Shown: positions 38,981-48,434 of the stretch, in pieces | How positions within the stretch are numbered: the first letter of the stretch is position 1 | Layout of the letters: each line of letters opens with the position of its first letter | Source of the DNA: Acuticoccus sp. MNP-M23 | GTDB lineage: Bacteria > Pseudomonadota > Alphaproteobacteria > Rhizobiales > Amorphaceae | Direction of reading: 5' to 3' | Length of the DNA stretch: 64,000 nt | Assembly: GCF_031195445.1 (NCBI RefSeq) | Contig: NZ_CP133480.1 | Span: 2,720,501 to 2,784,500, forward strand | Notes under the pieces: generated by a model | Told to the model about the DNA's origin: nothing | Databases searched by the model: none | Seen by the model: the letters and a program-made list of their open reading frames with translations, nothing else | Translations under genes and position numbers: made by a program

Positions 38981-40321
38981 CTATCGTTCCCTGAACGAGG
39001 TCCGCAGCGCCTTGTGAACCGGGCTGAGGAAGTATGCGAGAATCGACTTCTCGCCGGTGATGATGTCGGCATCGACGCCCATGCCCGGCACGAGGTATGC
39101 CGAAGGGGCTTCGGGCAAATGACTGTCCGCGAGCGTGATCGTCACCCGGAAGTATGGCGCCTCACCGTCGTGCGCGAAGGCGGAGGGCGAGATGTGGGTG
39201 ACCGTCCCGTCAATCCAGCCGAAGCGGGTAAACTCGAAGGCGGAGACCTTCACGTGCGCCGGCATCCCGATCTTGACGTAGCCGATCTGGTTCACCGGGA
39301 CGCGGGTGTGCGCCGACAGTGCCTCGTCGACCGGGACGACCGTTGCGAGTGCCTGACCCGGTCCGATCACCCCGCCGATCGTCGTGACCTCCAGCGACTG
39401 GATGATGCCGCGCACGGGCGAACGCACCGTCAGTCGGCCGCTGCGGCGTGCGGCCTTGCTGACGTCGCCCTCAAGCGCGGCGCGCTGCTCGCGCAGATCC
39501 CGCAGTTCCTCCGCCCAGGTCGACTTGGTATCGGCATGAAGGGATTCGAGCCGTTTCCTGGTTTCGTCGAGCCTTGCCTTTGCTTCTTCTTCTTGCTCCC
39601 TGGCAATGGCGATCGCGTGGTTCGCGTCGCTGACCGCTTTGCGGCGCTCGGCCAACAGCGCTGCCGTGGCGTAGCCGCTCGCGACAAGCGGTTTGATCCG
39701 CTCGAAATTTTCGGTCGCAAATTGCAGATCGCCCTGGAGGCGGGCACTTTGCGCGTCATAGCTCGCGATCTGCCGTCTTGCCTGCTCGATCTGACTTTCC
39801 AGCAGTTCACGCTGGGTGTTCAGCTGCTCGCGGCGCGCCTCGTAGACCGTCCCGGCGAGCGTCGCCACTTCGCGTCCGAAGGCGCCGAGATCGGGTGCGC
39901 GATCCTCGGTCAGCGCAAGAACCGCCTCGATCCGTGCGTCGAGGTCTGCCTGCCGGCGCTTGCCGGTCGCCAGATCCTCCACCGACCCGGCGTCGCCGAG
40001 AACGAAAAGGACGGCGCCCGCGTCCACCTCCTCTCCCTCAGTGACCTTGATGTCCTCGATCACCCCGCCTTCCAGATGCTGGACGACGCGCTCGAAGCCG
40101 GCAGGCACGATCTGGCCATGCGCCACCGAAACCTCCTTCACAGTGGCAAATCCGGCCCAGACGAGGAACGCGATGATCCCGAAGGCGAGCGTGATCGACA
40201 GCCGCCGCAGGAATCTCTGCTCGGTGCGATCCTCGATGAGAACCGGCGTATGGAGCCCCGGCAACGGCAATGCCTTTGCCGGACGCGAGGTGGGCGGCTG
40301 GACTGTGGGCAATGTGTTCAT
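38981..40321 (-). CDS. Type I secretion periplasmic adaptor (HlyD family)
   Basis: A 446-residue membrane fusion protein. One N-terminal membrane helix (about residues 38-58), a lipoyl half-motif GHVVPAGFERV-like segment (GQIVPAGFERVVQHLEGG), long coiled coil (about 120-290) and the C-terminal beta-barrel with FGWIDGTVTHISPSAF. It should bridge the inner-membrane ABC proteins to an outer-membrane TolC-type channel, which is not encoded in this window. The gene overlaps the ABC transporter gene by 4 bases. Confidence 0.92.
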   Translation of the reverse strand: MNTLPTVQPPTSRPAKALPLPGLHTPVLIEDRTEQRFLRRLSITLAFGIIAFLVWAGFATVKEVSVAHGQIVPAGFERVVQHLEGGVIEDIKVTEGEEVDAGAVLFVLGDAGSVEDLATGKRRQADLDARIEAVLALTEDRAPDLGAFGREVATLAGTVYEARREQLNTQRELLESQIEQARRQIASYDAQSARLQGDLQFATENFERIKPLVASGYATAALLAERRKAVSDANHAIAIAREQEEEAKARLDETRKRLESLHADTKSTWAEELRDLREQRAALEGDVSKAARRSGRLTVRSPVRGIIQSLEVTTIGGVIGPGQALATVVPVDEALSAHTRVPVNQIGYVKIGMPAHVKVSAFEFTRFGWIDGTVTHISPSAFAHDGEAPYFRVTITLADSHLPEAPSAYLVPGMGVDADIITGEKSILAYFLSPVHKALRTSFRER

Positions 40322-42555
40322 GAAAATTGCCCCAGAAGGTCGGCAGGTGTCGTCACCTGGGCCTGGTTGGCGTAGCGCAGCACAACCACCTTGTCGGCCA
40401 GCGCTAGGAAATCCGGACGTTGCGTGACGAAGAAGACGGTGCGCCCGTTGCGCGCAGTCGTAAGCAACTGCCGAATGAGGTCGCCGACCCCGCCTTCGAG
40501 GACCGCGTTCGGGATCTCGTCGATCAGCATGAGGCGGGAATCGACAAGGATGGCCTGTGCGATGGCAAAGCGCGTGCGAAATGACTGCGTTATGGTTTCG
40601 ATCTCTTCAGCGCCGAGCGGAGTGTCGAGCCCATCGGCGAGAGCCGCGATGTCGTCGTCCAGTCGCGCCCAGCCGACTGCCCGGGCAAGGTCCTGCGGCC
40701 GTGCCAATGGGTTGGCGAGAAGAAGGTTCTCGCGCAGCGTGCCGGGAAAGATCGTCGGGTCCTGCCGCACGTAGGCAATTCTGCGCCGCAGATCGGAAAG
40801 CTCGAACTGGCGGATATCGACCCCGTCGATCCGCACGGTGCCGATCGTCTGGTCCACCATGCCCTGTGTCATTTTCAAGATGGTCGTCTTGCCGGAACCG
40901 CTCGCGCCCGTGATGGCGATGACGCCGCCAGCCGCGACGTCGAGGTTGAGGCCAAGGAAAAGCGGGCGCGTGTCGGTGTACCTGTGGCCGGCGTTGAGGA
41001 AGGTGACGCCGCCTCCCACGTCCCTGGTGATGCTGTCCTCGCGGTTGGCCGCGCGTTCGGGTGCGATCTCCATGAACTCGTCGAGCTGGCGCACGCTGTT
41101 GCGGACCTGCTCGCAGCGCTGCAACGACAGACACAGCATGTGGAAGGGGGCGAGCGAGCGCACGCCGAGCATGATGACGGCAAGCAGCGCGCCCGGGCCC
41201 AATGTTCCGGACCACACCCCCTGGGCACCCACGACGAGCAGCATCGCGGCCGTGGCGGTCAGAACGAAGGCGGACAGGGCTTCGCCCGTTGCGCCGACGA
41301 GGCGCAGCCCGTACTGCGTGCGCTGCTGGCGTATCGCCGCGTCGGCGACACGCCTGGACCACACATGGCTGATCCCGGCATCGCGAATGCTTTCGCGCTT
41401 CTCGAACGTTTCGATGGCGATGCGCTGCATGTTTGTCGCATCGTCCGCGGCGCGGTTGGTCTTCACCTTCGCCCACCGCCTGACACTTGCAAATACGCAA
41501 AGATGAAGTGCGATCCCCGCGGCCGGAACGATGGCAATCCACCCGCCGAGGATCGCGACGAGGATGATCGACACGAGGCTCGCCGGCGCCTCCAGCAGCG
41601 CAGAGAAGGTGGGGCTAGTCATGAAGGCGCGAACGCTGTCGAAGGAGCGCAGGCGTGAGGCCTGGTCGGTCACCGTCATCCGTTGCGACAACGCCGGCCG
41701 CAGCTTGACGAGGCGTTCGAACGAGAGCGTGACGATCAGATATTCGAGGCGGTTGGCGAGGAACGCGACGATCCTGCCGCGCTGCATCATCAGCACCGCC
41801 TCGAACGCGAGGAGAATGAGCATCCCCGCAACGAGGCCCGGCAACGCGTCGAGCGAGCCGAGGCCGATGACGTTGGCATATGTCTGGATCGTGAAGATCG
41901 GGACGGTCATGCTCAGGAGCGCCAGGGATAAGGTGCAGATCGCGAGCGCCGTGACCGGCCCGCCCAACCGTCCCAGAATGCTGCGGAACCAACCGTGCCC
42001 GGTGTGTTTGCGCTGCTCCTCGCTCAACGGATGCGATGGGCCGGCTTTGTCGAACGTCCAGAAAATCGCACCGGTCAGGTCGTGCCGCGCAAGACCCAGC
42101 GGCTCGGTCCGGCCGCAGCGCGACAGCGCCATGCGCTCCTGTGTGACCCGGTCCCGGTAGAGGACGAACGCCTCGCCCTGTTTCGGAACCACGAGTTGCG
42201 CCGCGATTTCGCTGAAGCCGGGCTCGTGCGCTTGCCGCTCCGGCCTTCCCCGAAAGCCGAGAGTTCCCATCGCGCAAACGATGTCGGAGACGTCCAGCCC
42301 CATCTCGTCGGCGGGAAGTGCCGCCGCAAGCTTGCGGATCGGCCAATCAACGCCAGCCATAAGGACGAGGGCGCAGAAAAGCCGCTCCACGCCATTCGAC
42401 CATGCCTGTGTGGGCCGGCTCCGCTTCAACAGGTCGTAAAGCGCCTCGATGGCGTCGCTCAGCTTGTCTGGCGACGCGGTGGGCGGCGGAACCGGAACCC
42501 GTGACGTCACGGGCCGCACGAGCGCGATGCTCTGCGCATTGATTGGCGCATTCAT
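40318..42555 (-). CDS. Type I secretion ABC protein with C39-like N-terminal region; signature and H-loop altered
   Basis: A 745-residue half-transporter. Residues about 60-190 resemble the inactive peptidase-like domain of type I secretion ATPases, then six membrane helices (about 215-470) and the ATPase. Walker A GASGSGKTT with Lys556, the Q-loop YVRQDP and Walker B RLMLIDE are intact. The LSGGQ signature is replaced by a sequence around TITQSFRTRFA, and the H-loop histidine is a glutamine (FFVTQRPD). It overlaps both neighbours by 4 bases and must be considered together with the second ABC protein as a heterodimer. Confidence 0.88.
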   Translation of the reverse strand: MNAPINAQSIALVRPVTSRVPVPPPTASPDKLSDAIEALYDLLKRSRPTQAWSNGVERLFCALVLMAGVDWPIRKLAAALPADEMGLDVSDIVCAMGTLGFRGRPERQAHEPGFSEIAAQLVVPKQGEAFVLYRDRVTQERMALSRCGRTEPLGLARHDLTGAIFWTFDKAGPSHPLSEEQRKHTGHGWFRSILGRLGGPVTALAICTLSLALLSMTVPIFTIQTYANVIGLGSLDALPGLVAGMLILLAFEAVLMMQRGRIVAFLANRLEYLIVTLSFERLVKLRPALSQRMTVTDQASRLRSFDSVRAFMTSPTFSALLEAPASLVSIILVAILGGWIAIVPAAGIALHLCVFASVRRWAKVKTNRAADDATNMQRIAIETFEKRESIRDAGISHVWSRRVADAAIRQQRTQYGLRLVGATGEALSAFVLTATAAMLLVVGAQGVWSGTLGPGALLAVIMLGVRSLAPFHMLCLSLQRCEQVRNSVRQLDEFMEIAPERAANREDSITRDVGGGVTFLNAGHRYTDTRPLFLGLNLDVAAGGVIAITGASGSGKTTILKMTQGMVDQTIGTVRIDGVDIRQFELSDLRRRIAYVRQDPTIFPGTLRENLLLANPLARPQDLARAVGWARLDDDIAALADGLDTPLGAEEIETITQSFRTRFAIAQAILVDSRLMLIDEIPNAVLEGGVGDLIRQLLTTARNGRTVFFVTQRPDFLALADKVVVLRYANQAQVTTPADLLGQFS

Positions 42556-44240
42556 AGCTCAAGGCTCCGGTAGGGCGTGACCACGCGCAGGTCGTTCGGA
42601 GAGCCGGCACGCAGACCGTTCGCGTCGATCACGCTGCGCCTCGTGGCGAAGTCGACGAGGTTGGCATCGTCCGAAACGATGACAAGGGTGGCCTGTCCGC
42701 GGAGCGCGCCAACGAACTTGTGGAGCCGCGAGTAGGCGTTGCGATCGAGGCCGCGGTCGGCACGGTCGAGGAGGATGAGGCGCGGGCGCTGCGCCAGCGC
42801 CCGCACGAAGCTCAGCTGCTGGATGAGGCCCGGAGGAATAGCCTCTCCGTTGCGGCCGGTCAGCGGCGTCTCGACGCCATCGGGAAGTTCCTTGATGAGG
42901 GTGTCGACCCCCAATAGCGCGGCGACATTCATCGCTTGCTCAATCGGAACCTCACCGAACCTTGTGATATTCTCGCGAATGCTGCCGCGAAACATGACAC
43001 CACCCGCGGGCAGATAGCCGACGCATGCGTTCAACAACGGCTGATTATAGGCCGTCGGCGCAACGCCATTCAGCTCCACCACGCCGGAAGTCGGCGCGAT
43101 GATGCCGGCCATGAGGCGCAGCAGAGCAGAGGCCTGCCGCTCGCTATCGCTCGACAGACACAGGACTTCGCCAGGCTTCAAGTTGAGTGTCACATCGGCG
43201 ATGCGGCAGTCGGGCTCGGCGTCGTAGGTGACGCCCTGGAGGGAGAGGCGACCGATGTTGTCCGGCGAAATGTCCGCCTGCGGTGTGGCGATCGCGGGGC
43301 AGGAGAGCACGGATCCGACCTTCTCACGCGCTGCAACAATGTCTTTCATCTGCACGAGGAGGAAAACCGCCCGTTGAAGCGGCACCGTCACCCGCCCCGA
43401 CAGGAGAACCAGCGCCGTCACCGCCCCCATGGTGAGCTCGCCCTGTCCCACCGCGACGGCGCCGAAGACGAGCGTCGCCATCATCATCGCCTGATTGGCC
43501 AGGGGCGCTGCGGAGAGGAGCCGTGTCGTGGCAATGGCCAGGGCGTGGTTGGCCGCGGCGATCTTGCGCTGGATGCTCTCGTGACGGCGCGCAACATTGT
43601 CCTCGACCCCGAGCGATTTTACAGCGTCGAGAGCGGAGAGGGCCGAGAAGAGGAATTCGTAACGCTCACGCTCGTCGATCTGGCTTTGCCCCGCGAGCCG
43701 GTTCATGCGCATGGCCAGAACCAACGTGATCGCACCGAAGAGCAACAGGCCTCCGGCGACCAGCATGCCTGCCTTGACCGATATCGCAAAGATTCCGGCG
43801 ACGACGATCGGCAAGAACAACAGCTCGGCACCGCTGACGAGAACCTGCCCGGAATAACGCTCCGCGACTTGCTGGATCGCGTTCAGCTGCTCCAGACTGC
43901 GGGACGACGACGTCTTGATGGAGCGGATGTCGCTTTGCACCACGTGGGTGAGAACACTGTGGGCCAACCCCGCGGCGAACACGGTGTGGGAGCGGGCCAG
44001 CATCGCAGCGCGCCCCAGCCGCAGCACCGCTTCCGCCACCGCGATCGCCACCAGGCTGACGAGGATGAAGAAGAGCGTCGGGCTGTGCGGATTGGATAAG
44101 ATCCGGTCAAAGACCTGCGCGGTGGCGAGCGGAACTGCCAGCACGAAGACGTTGAGCACCATCGTGACGAGAAGCATCCCGAAAATGGGATTCTTCCCGT
44201 CTACGATTTGCACGATGTTGATGTGCGCCGGTCCCGTCAT
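42552..44240 (-). CDS. Type I secretion ABC half-transporter with degenerate ATPase motifs
   Basis: A 562-residue protein with six membrane helices (about residues 20-290; family motif LATAQVFDRILSN) and an ABC domain in which nearly every catalytic element is lost. The Walker A position reads CLSSDSERQAS with no GKS/T, the Q-loop reads YLPAGG, the signature reads AIPPGLIQQ, Walker B reads LILLDRADRGLD and the H-loop VIVSDD. The frame is nevertheless open and overlaps its partner gene, so it looks maintained. It probably serves as a non-hydrolysing partner of the preceding-listed ABC protein. Confidence 0.87.
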   Translation of the reverse strand: MTGPAHINIVQIVDGKNPIFGMLLVTMVLNVFVLAVPLATAQVFDRILSNPHSPTLFFILVSLVAIAVAEAVLRLGRAAMLARSHTVFAAGLAHSVLTHVVQSDIRSIKTSSSRSLEQLNAIQQVAERYSGQVLVSGAELLFLPIVVAGIFAISVKAGMLVAGGLLLFGAITLVLAMRMNRLAGQSQIDERERYEFLFSALSALDAVKSLGVEDNVARRHESIQRKIAAANHALAIATTRLLSAAPLANQAMMMATLVFGAVAVGQGELTMGAVTALVLLSGRVTVPLQRAVFLLVQMKDIVAAREKVGSVLSCPAIATPQADISPDNIGRLSLQGVTYDAEPDCRIADVTLNLKPGEVLCLSSDSERQASALLRLMAGIIAPTSGVVELNGVAPTAYNQPLLNACVGYLPAGGVMFRGSIRENITRFGEVPIEQAMNVAALLGVDTLIKELPDGVETPLTGRNGEAIPPGLIQQLSFVRALAQRPRLILLDRADRGLDRNAYSRLHKFVGALRGQATLVIVSDDANLVDFATRRSVIDANGLRAGSPNDLRVVTPYRSLEL

Positions 44241-44250
44241 GGGGCCTGTC

Positions 44251-47200
44251 TTAGACGCCGACCATTGCCTCAAGCTGCAGGCTGTCGTCGTGTTGGTCGG
44301 TGGCACTGTCGAACATGGCTGAGCCGCCTTCGATGCTCTGGACGGTTCCGAGAGCTGTCGCCTCTGAATCGGCAGGCTCCGACATTTTCAGGAGGTCGAA
44401 GGTCGACAATTCCGCGTTGGACTGCGCGTCCATCTTGAACCCTCCGAAGAGCCAATCCCAGGGCGAGGAATGGTCTTCCAGCCCAACGGAAATATCGGCC
44501 TCGAGTTCGGCGTCTAGTTCGTCGGCCACGCCCAGGCTGAGATCGGCGTCGATGCCGGTCGAAAGCAGCCCGCCATCGTGCTCGCCGCCAAGGCTCAGGT
44601 CCGCGTCGAGGTCGGCGGAAAGCAGTCCGCCATCGTGCTCCCCGCCAACGCTCAGGTCCACGTCGAGACCGGTTGAGAGCAGTCCGCCGTCGTGCTCCGC
44701 GCCAACGCTCAGGTCTGCGTCGAGACCGGTGGAAAGCAGTCCGCCGTCGTGTTCCCCGCCAAGGTCCAGGTCAGCGTCGAGACCGGTTGAGAGCGGTCCG
44801 CCGTCGTGTTCCCCGCCAAGGCTCAGGTCCGCGTCGAGGTCGGCGGAAAGCAGTCCGCCATCGTGCTCTCCGCCAACGCTCAGGTCCACGTCGAGACCGG
44901 TTGAGAGCAGTCCGCCGTCGTGCTCCGCGCCAAGGCTCAGGTCCACGCTGATACCAAAGGAAAATAGTCCACCATCGTCCCCCCCTCCAAGGCTCAGATC
45001 CAAGCCGAGGCCGGTTGAAAGCAATCCGCCGCTGCTGCCCGCGGGCTCGTCGAGGGTTTCGTCGATCGCGGACACGACATCATCGACCGGCCCAGCCCCG
45101 GGATCACCCGCCTCGCTGACCGGGCCCGCACCAGAAGCGGGCTCGTCCAGCGTCTCATCGATCGCGGACACGACGTCATCGACCGGGCCGGCCGCGGGAT
45201 CGTCCACGTCGCTGACCGGGTCCGCGCCAGAAGCGGGCTCATCCAACGTCTCGTCGATCACGGACACGACGTCATCGACTGGCCCGGCCGCGGGGTCGCC
45301 CGCCTCGCCGATCGGGTCCACACCCGTCGCGGGCTCGTCCAGCGTCTCGTCGATTGCGGACACGACGTCGTCGACCGGCGCGGCCGCGGGATCGCCCGCT
45401 TCGCTGACAGGGTCCACACCCGTCGCGGGCTCGTCCAGTGTCTCGTCGATTGCGGACACGACGTCATCAACCGGCCCAGCCGCGGGATCGCCTGCCTCGC
45501 TGACCGGGTCCACACCCGTCGCGGGCTCATCCAGCGCCTCGTCGATTGCGGACACGACGTCATCGACCGGCCCAGCCGCGGGATCGCCTGCCTCGCCGAC
45601 AGGGTCCGCGCCAGAAGCGGGCTCATCCAGCGCCTCGTCGATTGCGGACACGACGTCGTCGACCGGCCCAGCCGCGGGATCGTCCGGCGCGCTGACCGGG
45701 TCCGCGCCAGAAGCGGGCTCGTCCAGGGTTTCGTCGATCGCGGACACGACGTCATCGACCGGCGCGGCCGCGGGATCGCCCGCCTCGCTGACCGGGTCAA
45801 CACCCGTCGCGGGCTCGTCCAGCGTCTCGTCGATCACGGACACGACGTCATCGACCGGCGCGGCCGCGGGTTCGCCCGCTTCGCTGACCGGGTCCGCGCC
45901 AGAAGCGGGCTCGTCCAACGTCTCGTCGATCGCGGACACAACGTCATCGACTGGCCCGGCCACGGATTCGCCCGCCTCGCTGACCGGGTCCACACCCGTC
46001 GCGGGCTCGTCCAGCGTCTCGTCGATCGTGGACACGACGTCATCGACCGGCCCAGCCGCGGGATCACCCGCCTCGCCGATCGGGTCCACACCCGTCGCGG
46101 ACTCGTCCAGCGTCTCGTCGATTGCGGACACGACATCATCGACCGGCCCAGCCGCGGGCTCGCCTGCCTCGCCGACCGGATCGGCACCAGAAACGGGCTC
46201 GTCCAGCGTCTCGTCGATCGCGGACACGACGTCATCGACCGGCCCAGCCGCGGGATCGACCGCCTCGCTGACCGGATCGGCATCAGACGCGGGCTCGCCC
46301 AGCGTCTCGTCGATTGCGGACACGACGTCATCGACAGGCGCGGCCGCGGGGTTGCCCGCCTCGCTGACCGGGTCCGCGTCCGACGTGGGCTGGTCCAGGG
46401 ACTCGTCGATCACCGGCACGGCGTCATCGACCGGCGCGGCCGCGGGTTCGCCCGCCTCGCCGACCGGGTCCACACCCGTCGCGGGCTCGTCCAGGATCTC
46501 GTGGTTCACGGACACGACATCATCGACCGGCCCAGCCGCAGGCTCGCCTGCCTCGCCGACCGGATCGGCACCAGAAGTGGGCTCGTCCAGCGTCTCGTCG
46601 ATCGTGGACACGACGTCATCGACCGGCCCGGCCACGGGGTCGCCCGGCGCGCTGACCGGGTCCACACCCGACGTGGGCTCGTCCAGCGCCTCGTCGATTG
46701 CGGACACGACGTCATCGACCGGCCCGGCCGCGGGGTCGCCCGGCTCGCTGACCGGGTCCGCACCAGACGCGGGCTCGTCCAAGGTCTCGTCGATTGCGGG
46801 CACGATGTCATCGACCGGCCCGGCCGCGGGATCACCCGCCTCGCTGACAGGGTCCGCACCAGAAGCGGGCTCGTCCATGGTCTCGTCGATTGTGGGCACG
46901 ACGTCATCGACCGGCCCGGCCGCGGGATCACCCGCCTCGCTGACCGGGTCCGCAGCAGAAGCGGGCTCGTCCAGCGCCTCGTCGATCGCGGACACGACGT
47001 CATCGACCGGCCCAGCCGCGGGGTTGCCCGGCTCGCTGACCGGGTCCGCGCCAGAAGTGGGCTCGTCCAGCGTCTCATCGATCGCGGGCACGACGTCATC
47101 GACCGGCCCAGCCGCGGGATCGACCGCCTCGCTGACCGGATCTGCATCAGACGCGGGCTCGTCCAGCGCCTCGTCGATCGCGGACACGACGTCATCGACC

Positions 47201-47889
47201 GGCCCTGCCGCGGGATCGCCCGCCTCGCTGACCGGCTCCGCACCAGAAGCGGGCTCGTCCAGCGTCTCGTCGATTGCGGACACTACGTCATCAACCGGCC
47301 CGGCCGCGGGATCGTCCGGCGCGCCGACCGGGTCCGCGCCAGAAGCGGGCTCGTCCAGGGTCTCGTCGATTGCGGACACGACGTCATCGACCGGCCCTGC
47401 CGCGGGATCGCCCGCCTCGCTGACCGGGTCCGCACCAGAAGCGGGCTCGTCCGGCGTCTCGTCGATCGAGGACGCGACGTCCTTGATCGGTCCGGCCGCG
47501 GGGTTGCCCGGCGCGCCGATTGGAGGCGCAACATCAGGAGCCGAAACGTCACCGGCTACAGCATCTTGCGTTGAACCCTGGCTCTCAATAGCCCCGGCCA
47601 AATCGCCCTCATCCGCATCAGCGCTATCGCCAACGAGGTCGATATTCGAAGCATGGAGAAGGCTTGGCTCAAGCACGTCCGAGGTCGTGCCCGACGTTGT
47701 CGGCGACCTCGGTTCGTCTGACCGGCTCCTAATACCGCTCTCTGACGCCGGATCTTGATCGACTTCGATCGCGGCCACCATTCCGGCGGTCATGTCGGCC
47801 ACGCCAATTGATCCAATCCCGTCGACTAGATCTACGGCCTCATAAAGCTTCGCCTCGTCCAACGGCCCCGGTTTTTCTATGACTGCCAT
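44251..47889 (-). CDS. Giant acidic tandem-repeat protein, probable type I secretion substrate
   Basis: A 1212-residue protein. After a unique N-terminal part of about 120 residues come 26 tandem 32-residue repeats (consensus PVSEAGDPAAGPVDDVVSAI then DETLDEPASGAD), then about nine 19-residue repeats of the GLLSTGLDADLSLGGEHDG type, then a unique C-terminus of about 85 residues (WDWLFGGFK onwards). It has no signal peptide and no RTX nonapeptides. It stands 10 bases before two type I secretion ABC genes, which suggests export by them, with the signal in the C-terminus. The ATG at 47889 is preferred over a GTG at 47901. Function unknown; surface or biofilm roles are possible. Confidence 0.85.
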   Translation of the reverse strand: MAVIEKPGPLDEAKLYEAVDLVDGIGSIGVADMTAGMVAAIEVDQDPASESGIRSRSDEPRSPTTSGTTSDVLEPSLLHASNIDLVGDSADADEGDLAGAIESQGSTQDAVAGDVSAPDVAPPIGAPGNPAAGPIKDVASSIDETPDEPASGADPVSEAGDPAAGPVDDVVSAIDETLDEPASGADPVGAPDDPAAGPVDDVVSAIDETLDEPASGAEPVSEAGDPAAGPVDDVVSAIDEALDEPASDADPVSEAVDPAAGPVDDVVPAIDETLDEPTSGADPVSEPGNPAAGPVDDVVSAIDEALDEPASAADPVSEAGDPAAGPVDDVVPTIDETMDEPASGADPVSEAGDPAAGPVDDIVPAIDETLDEPASGADPVSEPGDPAAGPVDDVVSAIDEALDEPTSGVDPVSAPGDPVAGPVDDVVSTIDETLDEPTSGADPVGEAGEPAAGPVDDVVSVNHEILDEPATGVDPVGEAGEPAAAPVDDAVPVIDESLDQPTSDADPVSEAGNPAAAPVDDVVSAIDETLGEPASDADPVSEAVDPAAGPVDDVVSAIDETLDEPVSGADPVGEAGEPAAGPVDDVVSAIDETLDESATGVDPIGEAGDPAAGPVDDVVSTIDETLDEPATGVDPVSEAGESVAGPVDDVVSAIDETLDEPASGADPVSEAGEPAAAPVDDVVSVIDETLDEPATGVDPVSEAGDPAAAPVDDVVSAIDETLDEPASGADPVSAPDDPAAGPVDDVVSAIDEALDEPASGADPVGEAGDPAAGPVDDVVSAIDEALDEPATGVDPVSEAGDPAAGPVDDVVSAIDETLDEPATGVDPVSEAGDPAAAPVDDVVSAIDETLDEPATGVDPIGEAGDPAAGPVDDVVSVIDETLDEPASGADPVSDVDDPAAGPVDDVVSAIDETLDEPASGAGPVSEAGDPGAGPVDDVVSAIDETLDEPAGSSGGLLSTGLGLDLSLGGGDDGGLFSFGISVDLSLGAEHDGGLLSTGLDVDLSVGGEHDGGLLSADLDADLSLGGEHDGGPLSTGLDADLDLGGEHDGGLLSTGLDADLSVGAEHDGGLLSTGLDVDLSVGGEHDGGLLSADLDADLSLGGEHDGGLLSTGIDADLSLGVADELDAELEADISVGLEDHSSPWDWLFGGFKMDAQSNAELSTFDLLKMSEPADSEATALGTVQSIEGGSAMFDSATDQHDDSLQLEAMVGV
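44530..45027 (-). repeat. About nine tandem copies of a 57-base coding repeat
   Basis: A second repeat of 19 codons follows the 96-base array directly. Eight full units cover 45027-44572 and a ninth decays after DADLSLGVADE. The pattern alternates two subtypes, GLLSTGLD and GLLSADLD, and one copied pair is almost identical, suggesting recent duplication of a multi-unit block. Confidence 0.9.
45028..47523 (-). repeat. 26 tandem copies of a 96-base coding repeat
   Basis: The repeat unit is 96 bases (32 codons) and runs without spacers or frame changes from 47523 down to 45028, exactly 26 x 96 bases. Copies differ mostly in the first six residues (SEAGDP, GAPDDP, SEPGNP) and in the ending (ASGAD, ATGVD, TSGAD). 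The first copy is the most diverged (PIKDVASSIDETP). Confidence 0.95.
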
Positions 47890-48434
47890 TACAACCCCCA
47901 CTGCGCACCTTCAGTGGATGAATTATATTGGATTGCGATCTGATCCATAAAATGCGCAGATAATAGTTTTTCATTATTCAGTTGGTGTTTTATTTATGGA
48001 TATTTAAGAAAGATCTCTCCAGTATACAATATGACTACTCCTGAATTTCTCTTAGGCATAAAAGAGATATAGAGAATATGTTCGTGTGCGATGGATCTAT
48101 CAAAGAAGTGAAAACATAAACGCATCGTATAAAGTATTCTTGACGGGATTGCGTTGCGGAAAGCAGTCTACAGCCATTGCCCGCGCCGTGAGCCGAGCTG
48201 GCTGCACCCGTCGAATGATCTTCAGCCTTACCTCCCAGCAGTGCGCAATTTCGGTAAGGCGTCGCTCCTCCTCGTCACGCAACGGCTGCGTGTCGGTCGA
48301 CCGGGCAGGGGCCCGGAGGCGAGCGTGCGAAGCGGTCGTACTTGGTGACGATGATCACGTCTCCGTCCCGCGCCTAGGTGTTTCGTCCCGGACTTTGATG
48401 GTGCAGTCTTTTCGCAGGAACGGAAGGATGCGCT
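47890..48434. other. AT-rich upstream region of the secretion operon and recombinase debris
   Basis: The first 250 bases are strikingly AT-rich for this genome and should hold the control region of the leftward operon. From about 48160 GC content rises again and the sequence is a degraded serine-recombinase remnant. No intact gene is seen. Confidence 0.6.
47922..47949 (-). promoter_or_regulatory. Candidate promoter of the repeat protein/secretion operon
   Basis: On the minus strand a perfect TATAAT lies at 47927-47922, 33 bases before the ATG at 47889, in a clearly AT-rich stretch. The -35 position (47949-47944, TATGGA) is a weak match. No other promoter-like sequence is obvious further down the operon, where genes are separated by at most 10 bases. 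Confidence 0.5.

Noticed and set aside
45028-47523. CRISPR array
   Set aside because: The units are contiguous, without unique spacers, and code in frame; no cas genes are near.
44300-47758. A 1152-codon open frame on the plus strand, opposite the giant repeat gene
   Set aside because: It is the mirror of the 96- and 57-base repeats: the repeat length is a multiple of three and GC-rich, so a stop-free frame in one unit is stop-free in all. It has a low-complexity Ser/Thr composition and no start context.
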